A DNA stretch of 64,000 nt from Semisulcospira habei. Its lineage: Eukaryota > Mollusca > Gastropoda > Semisulcospiridae. Within the stretch, counting starts at the first letter, position 1. Each line of letters begins with the position of its first letter. Both the position numbers and the translations under genes were made by a program. Location: NCBI GenBank assembly GCA_036245525.1, contig BTPG01000003.1, positions 186,617,533 to 186,681,532 on the forward strand, given 5' to 3'. The notes beneath the pieces were generated by a model. That model searched no databases, was not told where the DNA came from, and saw only the letters and a list, made by a program, of their open reading frames with translations. Positions 42,992 to 53,532 of this stretch are shown piece after piece.

Positions 42992-43252
42992 CTTGCTTGT
43001 ACAGCTTCTCCACGTAGTGGTATTGGGTGGCGTCACCGGATACATAGAACGTGCCCTTGATGGGGCAGCCGTTGGGGTTGCGAAACTTTGCGTCAAACAG
43101 CTTGGTGTAGTAGTCGTAGTTGGCGATGTTGACGCTGTCGTCAAAGGTGAGCATGACCATCTGGGGCGTGTCCTTGACATCGAGGCCGCCAGGGATGTCG
43201 GGCCCCACGCAGCGACAGTCGGGCAGTTGGCACGTACTGGCAGAGCAGTGAC
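42992..43252 (-). CDS. Chitin deacetylase-like gene, exon 2 (start of CE4 domain)
   Basis: Acceptor CGTTCTCAG before GTCACTGC, donor AAGCAAG|GTAAGG. Starts in phase 1, matching exon 1. Encodes CSASTCQLPDCRC, the cysteine-rich lead-in of animal CDAs, then PQMVMLTFDDSVNIANYDYY: TFDD is NodB motif 1 with the catalytic base and a metal-ligand Asp. KGTFYVSGDATQYHYVEKLY ends the exon. The full set of CE4 motifs across exons 2-5 predicts an active enzyme removing acetyl groups from chitin outside the cell. Confidence 0.93.
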
Positions 43253-43450
43253 CTGAGAACGATGGAAACCAAGTTGCGATTAATATTTGTCCAAGTTCAT
43301 AGCGCATCAGCATTCGGCACAAATTTCTTTATAATTCAAAGTAGACACTAAGATAAGGGGCTGTTTATTCATTATAAAAAATACCATTAGTGAATAGCTT
43401 TGAAATGCCACTCAAGTGATGTTACAATGAAAAAATCCAGAGTTGACACA

Positions 43451-43667
43451 TTAAGCCATTACACCCTGACGTTGTTTTTTTTTCCAAACTTGCGTATTTT
43501 CATGTGAAGGCCATATTGCAGACTAGGAGATATATCAACCACTTTAGTTCAAGGGTGGTGCCAGAATAGCTTGGCGCCTGTGGGCGCCAAGCTATTCTGG
43601 CACCACCCTTGAACTATCATGGTCAAATTATTTCATGCAATAGTGTATCAGGGTGAAAAGGGTTCAA
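43451..43667 (-). mobile_element. HB-family element
   Basis: Left TTAAGCCATTACACCCTGAC, right CAGGGTGAAAAGGGTTC (TTAA lost). The palindrome at about 43533-43626 is nearly perfect with core GAATAGCTTGGCGCC around TGTG; GGTGGTGCC subfamily. Confidence 0.85.
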
Positions 43668-43711
43668 AGACTTGTCACCCGGCATCCCAAGTATCAGTGT
43701 GCGCATGTAAG

Positions 43712-43712
<1 letters not shown>

Positions 43713-43768
<56 letters not shown>

Positions 43769-43818
43769 CGTGCATGTGTGCGTTTGTGTGCATGTGTGTG
43801 AGGGATCGTTGATGGACA

Positions 43819-43872
<54 letters not shown>
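43713..43872. repeat. (GT)n microsatellite, two blocks
   Basis: GT repeats with GTGC/GCAT variation and a unique GATCGTTGATGGACAAT insert at 43804-43820. A similar AACGTTAATGGACAATG follows the second block, so the flank is duplicated. Confidence 0.95.
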
Positions 43873-43875
<3 letters not shown>

Positions 43876-44325
43876 CGTTAATGGACAATGACGTAGTGTT
43901 GTTGTTCTATGTGCTTTGTGGTCAAATTCTTTTACAACCCATAAGGCTTATGTCAGAATCAGGACACAAAACAATGCCATTCACAATGTCGGACGTGATT
44001 CAAATCACAACCCTAGCTTCACCAGGCATTCTTCAGAGTGAGCTATCTCGGTTCCCTTTCCCGTTACACAATCTGACACAATTGTAGACAATCACGAATA
44101 AAGCGAAGAAGAAGCACAACCTTGACATCACAGATGATCTCATTGCGTTAGTAAAACATCTTCAATTCTCGTGGGAAAAAAAAAAAAACTAGCAAAGGGC
44201 ATAAGTTCTCACGGGCCCACGCAGGCAAACAAAGCGAGGACTTAGACACTTAACCTTTACAACGCAGATGTTTTATTTTCGCTAGGAAAAAACATTTTCA
44301 ATCAGCATATAAAAAAGGAAAAGCA
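43873..44325. other. Non-coding intronic stretch
   Basis: A half HA piece (CATAAGTTCTCACGGGCCCA) lies near 44198-44225. No other feature. Confidence 0.4.
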
Positions 44326-44390
44326 GCAAGATACATATATCCTCATGACCCCACGCATCGCGTGGGCTCATGAGGATATATGTATCTTGC
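44326..44390. repeat. HA-family palindrome with coordinated arm variants
   Basis: GCAAGATACATATATCCTCA on the left and TGAGGATATATGTATCTTGC on the right. Other HA copies have GAGGCATAGATCC. Four or more substitutions are mirrored in both arms. Confidence 0.93.
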
Positions 44391-44574
44391 AGAAGGATCA
44401 TGTTAGAAGAAGAAAATTCAAGCCCTCATTAGAACGTGTACTCTTGTACTCTGGATCTTAAAAAAAAAAAACGGTTTCGTAAGATTTAAGAATGTAGTTC
44501 TACAAGTATTGGAAGATATGTTGAACACACATGGAAACTATCCTCATGAGTCTCCGCCGATCTAAAAAAAAAAA

Positions 44575-44788
44575 TTAACTCATTTAACCCCGACACACCA
44601 CAGCAAGACATGGATCGAGCATGATAGTTCAAGTGTGGTGCCAGAATATCTTGGCGCCCATAGGTGCCAAGCTATTCTGGCACCATCCTTGAACTGTCAT
44701 GCTCGACCTGTCTCTAGAATTGTAATACAGTCCTTCAGAGCGCAACTGCAAAATTTGGGGATTTCGGTCCTGGGGTAGAATGTGTTAA
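44575..44788 (+). mobile_element. HB-family element, complete, TTAA at both ends
   Basis: TTAACTCATTTAACCCCGAC at the left and GGTAGAATGTGTTAA at the right. The palindrome has core ATCTTGGCGCC around CATA with a mismatch; GGTGGTGCC subfamily. Its right TTAA (44785-44788) begins the neighbouring HD element. Confidence 0.86.
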
Positions 44789-44913
44789 CGTTTGGCTGTC
44801 GTTTTTGTCGCGATGATTCCTGCAGGAATCATCCTGCAAAAAAAAAAAAAAAAAAACCCGAAAAAAAAAAAAAAAAAAAAAAAAACGCTGCCGACAGCCA
44901 ACGTGTAAGTTAA
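44785..44913. mobile_element. HD-family element with homopolymer expansion
   Basis: TTAACGTTTGGCTGTCG at the left and CGACAGCCAACGTGTAAGTTAA at the right. The centre GATTCCTGCAGGAATC is intact. The right arm has been stretched by long A runs (44838-44856 and 44863-44885), replacing the expected GCGACAAAAACCG. Confidence 0.82.
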
Positions 44914-45113
44914 ACAAAAATGTCCAACACGTGACGAGGGCTGACGAGTGCCAGATGCCGTCAGCCAGTTACGCAAGCCGATCCCAAGAATGAAGCTGTG
45001 GACACGACTTAGCAAACTCAGGCATGGCTTGCACTTTGCGAACCAGTGGCTGGAGTCACGTTCCGTAAATGTGTGCCGCTTTGTGATTTTGCCCCACACG
45101 GTTTAGAGAGATA

Positions 45114-45182
45114 TGTGCTGGTATGTGATTTTGGACCTTACGGCTTTAAAGCCGTAAGGTCCAAAATCACATACCAGCACAC
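45114..45182. repeat. HC-family palindrome, loop-free
   Basis: TGTGCTGGTATGTGATTTTG plus GACCTTACGGC pairs exactly with its mirror, through a TTTAAA centre. Both arms read GGTATGTG/CACATACC against the commoner GGTCTGTG. A half-arm-like GTGTGCCGCTTTGTGATTTT lies at 45071-45090. Confidence 0.93.
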
Positions 45183-45263
45183 AAAATCCGACGACTCATG
45201 AAAATGAAAATCCGTAGGCCGTGCTCCTTGAAGACCGGCGGAATCCACCCCCCCCCCCCCCCC

Positions 45264-45301
<38 letters not shown>

Positions 45302-45748
45302 TGAGGGGAAAAAAAAAAATAACTTGCAAACTCCAGTGCTTGAGGAGTCAGTGTCAGAAGTCACGCTGTTCAAACGCCGTCTCGTCTGCCAGAGAAACAC
45401 GTTATCACGCCCCGAGAGAAAGACAGTTTTGAAAGATAAACATTGACAGGATGGAAGTCGCATTTTCTGCACCTAGGTCTTTCCCCTCTTAACACGCCTT
45501 CTTCCGTCCCCGCCCCCTCACTCCCTTTCCCCCATTCTTAACCCCCTCCCCCATCCTCCCCCCAAAAAATAAATAAATAAATAAATAAATAAATTGAAGA
45601 AACCCCGGCAACACAAAACAAACTGAAAGATTCTACCGGGTGATACCTTGGCGAAACAAGACAGATTTTGGCATTTTCAATTTAAGAGGATTTTGTATTC
45701 TGGCAGGATTCGTGTTTCAGTCTACTACTCCTATAACAAAGGTCTGAT
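45183..45748. other. Intronic stretch with homopolymers
   Basis: C run 45249-45264, A run 45265-45298 and an (AAAT)n tract at 45568-45592. No coding signal. Confidence 0.5.
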
Positions 45749-45962
45749 ATAACTCAATCTACCCCAACACCAAAATCCTTAAATTTTGCCCCTGTCCTCT
45801 CAAGCCTGCATTGCAGTGCAGGACACAGATCGACCATGATAGTTCAAGGGTGATGCCAGAATAGCTTGGCGCCCGTAGGCGCCAAGCTATTCTGGCATCA
45901 CCCTTGAACTATCATGGTGGATCCTTATCCTGCTGTGGTGTGTCTGGGGTAGAATGAGTTAA
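45749..45962 (-). mobile_element. HB-family element
   Basis: The left end ATAACTCAATCTACCCC is a one-base variant of TTAA; the right end GGGTAGAATGAGTTAA is intact. The palindrome around 45820-45935 is almost perfect, with both arms reading GGTGATGCC/GGCATCACC, a coordinated variant. Confidence 0.86.
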
Positions 45963-46009
45963 CAAAAGTCGGACACAACAACACTTTTTCAGACGTCCCG
46001 AGAGCACGC

Positions 46010-46110
46010 TTCCTATGTAAATTACTTCGCTTATAACAAATTTCGTATATACAAACAAGAAAAATGGAGTCCTCTGGCGATTTGTTATATCCGAAGCTTA
46101 CCGTATTAAT
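46010..46110. repeat. Dispersed repeat with TTATAAGCGAAG ends, copy 2
   Basis: Matches 28012-28113 closely. Contains the facing pair CTTCGCTTATAACAAA and TTTGTTATATCCGAAG. Confidence 0.6.
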
Positions 46111-46526
46111 TAGAAACAAGGTAACATAAAAATACAGAGAGGAAACATCTTATGCGTATTTTTGCTTTTGGTGAGAAAAGGACGGAAGTGTAGATGCAAT
46201 ATAAATCGTTAAAGGCACACATACGTTTTTCTTCTACACCAGTGCAAAAGGAGATATAAAAAAGTCATGAAAGAAATGAGATTTTTTTTCCCGGGCACGA
46301 GCACAAAAGAAGACATAAGAAAGTGTTGAAGGAAATTTGTCGTAAGGCACAAATGGAACCGCGCACTGGCTGCATCCTCGCAAAAACTGAACATCAAGCT
46401 TCCAGACGGAGTTCAATTAGGGGCTTCCTCTGCTTTGATTTCGTTTTTCGATTCCGTTCACAACAGGTCTTTCACACAGCAGGACTTTTCCGGGCCCACC
46501 ATCATAGGATCACAAGATCAGACGAA
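46111..46526. other. Non-coding intronic stretch
   Basis: No recognised content. AAAGAAGACATAAGAAAGT near 46306 is partly similar to ACACCAGTGCAAAAGGAGAT near 46237, but not convincingly a repeat. Confidence 0.4.
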
Positions 46527-46733
46527 TTAATCCCTTCCCTGCCACTGTACGTACATTTTTTTTTTGTGGTTTGTTTCTGAAATGTTTGCTCACTCAGAGA
46601 TCAAAAGCCACAACCGCCCAGGAAACAGGAGTACAGATTGGTCTCAGCAAGAGTCATAGATTCTCATCAGCCCCCGCTGTCGTGGCGGCTCATGAGAATC
46701 TATGTCTCTTGCAGTTGGCAGTGAAGGAGTTAA
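46527..46733 (-). mobile_element. HA-family element, complete, TTAA at both ends
   Basis: Left TTAATCCCTTCCCTGCCACTG, right AGTGAAGGAGTTAA. The palindrome at 46646-46712 has both arms reading TAGATTCTCAT / ATGAGAATCTA. 207 bp. Confidence 0.86.
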
Positions 46734-46888
46734 TTCCCTCGACAGCAACTCTTATTACAACAGCCGCTGTCACGCGACTTAAGTCGTGTAGGCTTCCTGG
46801 TCATTTGCACGGATTTAATTTTGGCTGCACTCCTTACGTAAGAGATAGGAGCCACACATTCGCTGACTCAACACAAACACAAACTCGT

Positions 46889-47119
46889 TTAACCCCTTAA
46901 CTGCCGGGGCAAGGCTTAAGCTACCCATCTGCAAGAGACATAAATCCTCATGAGACCTCGCTGTCGCGGGGGCTCATGAGGATTCATGTCTCTTGTTAGT
47001 CCTATGTTCTTCGTGCCTATTTCTGGTTCCATTTCATCTGCGTTCCTCACGCGAATGTCAGTCAGTGTGCTGTGTTTTTTTGACGCAAAATGCGCGATCA
47101 CTGGCAGCGAAGGTCTTAA
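46889..47119 (+). mobile_element. HA-family element, TTAA at both ends
   Basis: Left TTAACCCCTTAACTGCCGG, right GGCAGCGAAGGTCTTAA. The palindrome is at 46931-46995. Opposite orientation to the copy just upstream. Confidence 0.82.
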
Positions 47120-47640
47120 CCTGAGTGCACTAAACAAATTCTCACATGCAAAAAACAAAGTTAATGAAAAGTTCGTTTCCAGTCGTTCGACATTCAAACA
47201 GGATGGATGTTTTTAATTAATATTTTTTTTTAAATTCCGAATGCGGTCGATCTCTGCCGAGATTAATTTTTTTCTGAGCCCTGACAGCCTCCATGGCTTG
47301 CGAAAATCTACACTCTGCATTTAGAAGAAAACAAGTCAAAGTTTACATGAACTTAATAGATTAAAGACGGTAATTCAAGGCGGTGCCAATATTACCATTC
47401 GAGTTGGCTTAAGATATTTAACAGGTTTCTGCAAACTGAGCCACGTGGAAAAAATAGTTTCCTTTCCTGAATACTCTTTAGACAGGCGAAACCATAAAAA
47501 ACATCCAAGTTTAATCAGGTTTTGGAAAGAAAAATTAAGTTTGTGTAAATGTCATGATGTAGTTTTACCTCTTTGCTCTCTTTGTAAATACATAGCCAAA
47601 CTGCCCCAGGCGTCGAAGGAACATAGATACAAAAGTGGTG
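47120..47640. other. Non-coding intronic stretch
   Basis: No recognised content before a decayed HA piece at 47640-47690. Confidence 0.4.
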
Positions 47641-47734
47641 TGAGCAAGAGGAATAGTTCCGCACGAGACTCTGTGTCTCTTGCAGTTGGATAATGCTGAA
47701 CCTTTCTCTCGGCAGTGACGGAGCGAAACAGTTG

Positions 47735-47949
47735 TTAATACATTTTTACCCCAGGACCGAAACCCCCAAATGTTCAGTTTGCCCTCTGAAGGACTGTATT
47801 ACAAGTCTAGAGACGGATCGAGCATGATAGTTCAAGGGTGGTGCCAGAATAGCTTGGCGCCTACGGGCGCCAAGCTATTCTGGCACCACCCTTGAACTGT
47901 CATGCTCAATCCATGTCTTGCTGTGGTGTGTCGGGACTGAATGAGTTAA
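47735..47949 (-). mobile_element. HB-family element, complete, TTAA at both ends
   Basis: Left TTAATACATTTTTACCCC, right GGGACTGAATGAGTTAA. The palindrome has core GAATAGCTTGGCGCC around TACG; GGTGGTGCC subfamily, arms nearly perfect. Confidence 0.88.
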
Positions 47950-47956
47950 AGTCTGT

Positions 47957-48052
47957 AAATTATTAGACATGTGATGGTCTAAATTATTAGACATGTGATG
48001 GTCTAAATTATTAGACATGTGATGGTCTAAATTATTAGACATGTGATGGTCT
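47957..48052. repeat. Four tandem 24-bp units
   Basis: AAATTATTAGACATGTGATG plus GTCT repeated four times with no differences, directly next to the HB element. Confidence 0.95.
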
Positions 48053-48131
48053 ATGTCTTTGGGCCGTACGGCTCTCAGAATTAAAGACCACATTAATACA
48101 TTTTTCAAACTTCGGCTTGAAGTTGTTCCCA

Positions 48132-48202
48132 TCGGGCCGAAGTCGGCCGCAGTGGGCCCGCGCACGACAGTTCGCGGTCCCACTGAGACCGACTTCGGCC
48201 CA
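48132..48202. repeat. HF-family palindrome
   Basis: ATCGGGCCGAAGTCGGCCGC on the left and CCGACTTCGGCCCAATGACC on the right around CGCGCACGACAGTTCGCG. A few mismatches. Confidence 0.88.
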
Positions 48203-48378
48203 ATGACCTTTCTGGGTAAGGCCCAATGTGGCAGATCAGCGCAAATATAAGTTTTACACGACATTTTCTAGGAAATCTGGTTCACTCTGAAAATAGGTAT
48301 CTCGTAGACGTATTGGGAGATACATGCAATATTGCTCCAAGTATAACAATGTTCAAGGCGACCATTTGTGAGAAGAGT

Positions 48379-48447
48379 GTGTGCTGCTTTGTGATGTTGG
48401 ACCATACGGCTGTAAGCCGTATGGTCCAAAATCACAAGCCAGCATAC
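48379..48447. repeat. HC-family palindrome
   Basis: TGTGCTGCTTTGTGATGTTGGACCATACGGC-type arm (48380-48410) pairs with its mirror through a CTGTAAG centre; both arms read CCATAC/GTATGG. Minor mismatches. Confidence 0.88.
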
Positions 48448-49070
48448 AGACGCACTTGACCTAGTTAGAGCCGACTTCATCCCACCCTGCGCGATCGACT
48501 GGTCAATACGTGGGCGGTCACTTCACACAGGGATCATACATACATGAACGACGAAATTCCATTATTGTCAAACCCTCCGCCAATATTCCCCCAGCATTTT
48601 ACAGACACGTGGTAGGACCAGAATAGAAAATGGGGCCTCACCCAGCAGGTCGACTTATCGATCGGTTGGGTTACCTGCCCACGGACTATATTTTCGTCAA
48701 CTAGACACGCGGCTTGGTCACATGGCATCCCGCGAGGGACAAGCCTAGAATTCAAGACCTCATCAACTTCCAGAAGGAATGCATGCACATCACTCTCTAA
48801 GGCCTCACAGAGACCTAAGTTTGGGTTAAATCCATGTGCATCAGTGTCTCGTAGACGGGAGGCGGAGATATGTAACAAGGGGATGAGACTGATAAAACAA
48901 AAAACTTTGATTTGTTCAGCCTCTGTTGAATCGGGGATTAATAGAGGATTTTCTAGGTGAACACAAGCGTCTCATTGTTTGCTCCCCTTGCTCCCGTCTC
49001 GAGCTGAGGTTCAAGTTCGGCAAAGGCCTTGGCACGCTTTCCGTTTTCAGAAGATCGACCCGCTTGTCTT
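48448..49070. other. Non-coding intronic stretch
   Basis: A minus-strand open frame (48878-48534) has no recognised domain. Nothing else seen. Confidence 0.4.
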
Positions 49071-49560
49071 GGACCAAAACCTTTCGTGTTCAAGAGGCGT
49101 AGATTTTCATGAAAATCTACGCCTCTTGAAGAAGTCGATAGGGTCCATTTACATCTATTTATGTTTCTCCGAGGATGACGGTCACCAAGGAGCAAGTATT
49201 TGACCTGATGGGACCTGCGTGTCTTAGATAATATCTTCCAAATGAAAGAGGAATAGATTTTCATGAGTCCCTGACGGGTCCCGCGAAACACTACGTCTTT
49301 TGATCGAATAGATGATTGTCAATTTACATCCGTTTCTGTTCCTCCAAGGATCTGGCCAGATCGAACTTGCATGTTTTAGACTACATCTTCACATTACAAG
49401 AGGCACAGGTGTTCATGGTTCCGCAGGAACTCACGAAGCCTCCTGATGTCATTGACCAGCTCAATCTACACCCAGCTTTGTTCCTCGGAGGAGTAAGAAA
49501 AGCACGTGACCTGCTCGGACGTGCGTGTCAAAGATGTTTACAGTCGGATGGAACAGCCCA
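49070..49560. repeat. Diverged tandem duplication of about 170 bp with hairpins
   Basis: Shared order in two or more units: CATTTACATCTATTTATGTT / CAATTTACATCCGTTTCTGT, then a GTCTTAGA...ATCTTC segment, then an HA-like GAGG...TTCATG piece (49091-49128, 49248-49275, 49399-49425). Confidence 0.6.
49091..49128. repeat. Loop-free short HA palindrome
   Basis: CAAGAGGCGTAGATTTTCA meets its exact mirror with no loop; 19-bp arms. The GC-rich HA centre is gone. Both arms carry GGCGTAGATTTTC variants. Confidence 0.92.
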
Positions 49561-49729
49561 AGACAAACATCCTATGATCTCAAAGTCATCATCTGTTCTG
49601 CATCTTTATTTGGACTTTGGTGTGTAAGTGCGACATTTCTCGCCTTAATTGTACCAAATTCCTGCTAACGACGTCCTGAGAAACGATGCACCTCAGACAC
49701 AATCGAATAAAATGCCCCCATTTCAACTT

Positions 49730-49954
49730 TTAACACATTCTGCTCCAGGACCAAAATCCGCAAATTTTGAAGTCGCCCCCCCCCCCCCCCCCTGAAGACT
49801 GTATTACACTTCTGAAAACAGATCGAGCGTGATAGTTTAAGGGTTGTGCCAGAATAGCTTGGCGTCTATGGGCGCCAAGCTATTCTGGCACAACCCTTGA
49901 ACTATCACGCTCGATCCATGTCTTGCCGTGGCGTGTCGGAGTTGAATGAGTTAA
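49730..49954 (-). mobile_element. HB-family element, complete, TTAA at both ends
   Basis: Left TTAACACATTCTGCTCC, right AGTTGAATGAGTTAA. The palindrome has both arms reading GGTTGTGCC / GGCACAACC, a mirrored variant of GGTGGTGCC. A C run of 15-16 nt lies in the long flank. Confidence 0.88.
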
Positions 49955-50115
49955 TCTGCCAAGCAACACCTCTGAGTCGGCGTGCCTGGAAGCGTTAGTC
50001 TCCTAATTTAGACGTGCTACATTTTGCACCCACATTTTGGCGCCCCATTAGTTATGAAGAACACTGGGCACACAGAATGACACTGAACTATTTTCCAGTC
50101 TAATATCAAGTGTCC

Positions 50116-50264
50116 TTAAACCCCTTCAGTGTCGGCTGACACAAACTGTGTTTCTGCAATCTTCGTTAATTCAACACCAAAAACCCTAGCTGCGGAGGCT
50201 CATGTGGATCTATTCCTCTTGCAGTTGGATGGTGTTCTAATTTTCTCGGCACTGAAAGGTTTAA
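50116..50264 (-). mobile_element. HA-family element with half its hairpin deleted
   Basis: Left TTAAACCCCTTCAGTGTCGG, right TCGGCACTGAAAGGTTTAA. Only the right arm of the palindrome remains (GGAGGCTCATGTGGATC to CTCTTGCAG). The ends are intact. Confidence 0.8.
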
Positions 50265-50934
50265 CGACAGCTTCACTAAGCCATGAAGAAATAAAGAAAG
50301 AAAAAACGGTCGTCGGCAAATTTGAAGCAAACATTGAGGAAAATGTTTCTTTTGAGAAGCGGTTTTAGAATTCAAGAACATTACAGAAATGCTTTTGAAA
50401 ACAACATTTGCTCAAGTTTTTTTTCCGCTCAGTGTTTTTTAAATCAATAATTTCTCAATGTGAAATCCATCGTCGTTCTCAAAATTAACATTTCAAAAGG
50501 TATCACTTGCGAATGTTCAGAACGTCTCTCTGTTCAACGCATACTGTTTGAATGTCACATTACAACAAACTGACTGAGACAAAATAATTAATTCTCATTA
50601 ACGTTAGTGATATAGCAGAAAACACCAACGATGTTCACATAACCACATTGCAATAACAGTAGTTAAATTAATTGAAATGTCATAGTACGGTAGGAAAACT
50701 GTTATAACATAAACGTAGTTTTGAAAACTGTTTTCTGTGAAGCGTTTTTACATTGCAATTTTAAACTTTGCCTCGTGAAAGTTTTTCTTTTCTAATATCA
50801 CCAATGAGTGCTCAGACATTAAATACAATGTTGATGCTGATGAGTAACAAAAATCCGTGGCAAAATATTTTTTTCGCCTTTTATAATTAACCTTGTGGCG
50901 AGATCTTTTGACAATGTTTTAAGAATTGAGATTG
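50265..50934. other. AT-rich intronic stretch, no feature seen
   Basis: No recognisable repeats, frames or palindromes. Confidence 0.5.
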
Positions 50935-51028
50935 TTAACCCTTGGACTGGTATTCACGACACCGCTCGGCGGAACATTCGCGTCTATTGCTCGTTGAAAG
51001 GTATCGTCAGCAGCGACTAAAAGGTTAA
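50935..51028. mobile_element. HE-family element, TTAA at both ends
   Basis: TTAACCCTTGGACTGG at the left and CGACTAAAAGGTTAA at the right. Contains CACCGCTCGGCGGAAC and CGTTGAAAGGTATCGTCAGC, matching 54577-54682. The internal palindrome is weak. The right TTAA is shared with the next HD piece. Confidence 0.72.
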
Positions 51029-51072
51029 CCTTTTCGCCGTCGGTAGCGGTTTTTGTCACGATGATTCCTGCG
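51025..51072. repeat. Left half of an HD-family element
   Basis: TTAACCTTTTCGCCGTCGGT to GATTCCTGCGATTAA. It ends at the centre of the expected palindrome; the right arm is missing. Confidence 0.75.
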
Positions 51073-51190
51073 ATTAAACACCTGCATTCCCAAATATTCT
51101 TCCACCCAGAGAAATGTATTTTGAACGCCATTCAGACCAGCATCATCGCTGACCTTGCCAGATTTGGATTTTCGTCGACGCCCAGATTTT

Positions 51191-51242
51191 TGCAGGTCTG
51201 TGATTTTGGACCTTACGGTCTAAAATCACGGACCTGCACACA
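51191..51242. repeat. HC-family palindrome, shortened
   Basis: TGCAGGTCTGTGATTTTGGA is mirrored at the right around CCTTACGGTC; both arms read GCAGGTC/GACCTGC instead of GCTGGTC/GACCAGC. The centre is trimmed. Confidence 0.88.
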
Positions 51243-51990
51243 AATGCTCTTCACCGTTTTCTTGCATTGGGAGCGTCAAGACAAACAAAGAATCCCGCCC
51301 TTGTCGAGAGATGCATGCATACGGTTGTTGTGTCTCTCTTACGCGCCCGCACATTTCTTTGACGATCGTTATGTTGGCTTTGCAGAATGAAACACTCTAG
51401 AAGTGGGCGTAGACCAAGGACAAATATATACCAAACAAACATTGATGTATTTCGCCCATGTACCGTCTAAACAAAGCAGACCACTGCTCCTTCCCTTGAC
51501 CCATTTCAGTGTCCAAGTCTCCGTCGATATACCCCAAACTTGGTCAGCAAACAGCTGTTAAGATAAGATCTTACTTGTGACCTTTAGTTGTGGAAGACAC
51601 ACATTTTCTAACGCCCGAGGAGATATCCGACTCAGTGGCGCCCAGCACGTATGATGATTGACTTACCATGATAGTTCAAGGGAGTGCCACCTTTGAAATA
51701 TCAAGGTAAAAACAGACATTATTTCAAAGGTCAAGAATCATGTCCTGCTGACACTTCAAGTCTTCCTTCACAAAATGACTGCCATCCTATAGTTATTTAT
51801 TTTATTATTATTATTACATGGTATTTATATGGCGCATTTCTCATTTTTATAATATAACTTTTCCCCTATTGTTCCTACCGGGAGATATACATAACAATAG
51901 AACCAGATAAGTGCCAGCCGACGCGGACTGTGTTGCTGCAATCTTCGTTAATTCAATACCAAAAATACCTAGCTGTCCCAGAAAACATGG
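51243..51990. other. Non-coding intronic stretch
   Basis: A decayed HB palindrome lies at 51665-51720. A short (ATT)n tract lies near 51805-51817. Confidence 0.45.
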
Positions 51991-51995
51991 CTGTC

Positions 51996-52062
51996 AGCAA
52001 GAGGAATAGATCCTCATGAGCCCCCGCAACTGCGGGGGCTCATGCGGATCTATTCCTCTTGC
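51996..52062 (-). repeat. HA-family palindrome, nearly perfect
   Basis: Both arms read GAGGAATAGATCC / GGATCTATTCCTC. One mismatch (CATGCGG against CCTCATG). Flanks 51905-52110 resemble an HA element but the TTAA ends are eroded. Confidence 0.9.
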
Positions 52063-52287
52063 AGATGTATGGTGTTCAAATTTATCGGCACTGAACGTGG
52101 TAAGCATATGAGGACTTAATCTGAAGAAAGTTTTCAGCCCCATGCGAAAAGTATAGGGGCTGCACGTCATGGCAGATCGAACACAACAGCACCTGTTTTG
52201 AGCGATCACTCTTAGAGAAGATCACGTGCCAATAAAGACCATCATTTAAATGGTGGTCGTTAATGACACGAGAGGTTTCAAATCCCT

Positions 52288-53462
<1,175 letters not shown>

Positions 53463-53532
53463 GTGTGCTGGTCTGTGATTTTGGATCTTATGCTTTCAAG
53501 CCGTAAGGTCCAAAATCACGGACCAGCGCACA
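53463..53532. repeat. HC-family palindrome
   Basis: GTGTGCTGGTCTGTGATTTT on the left pairs with the arm ending at 53532, around TTCAAG. Two or three mismatches. Confidence 0.9.
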
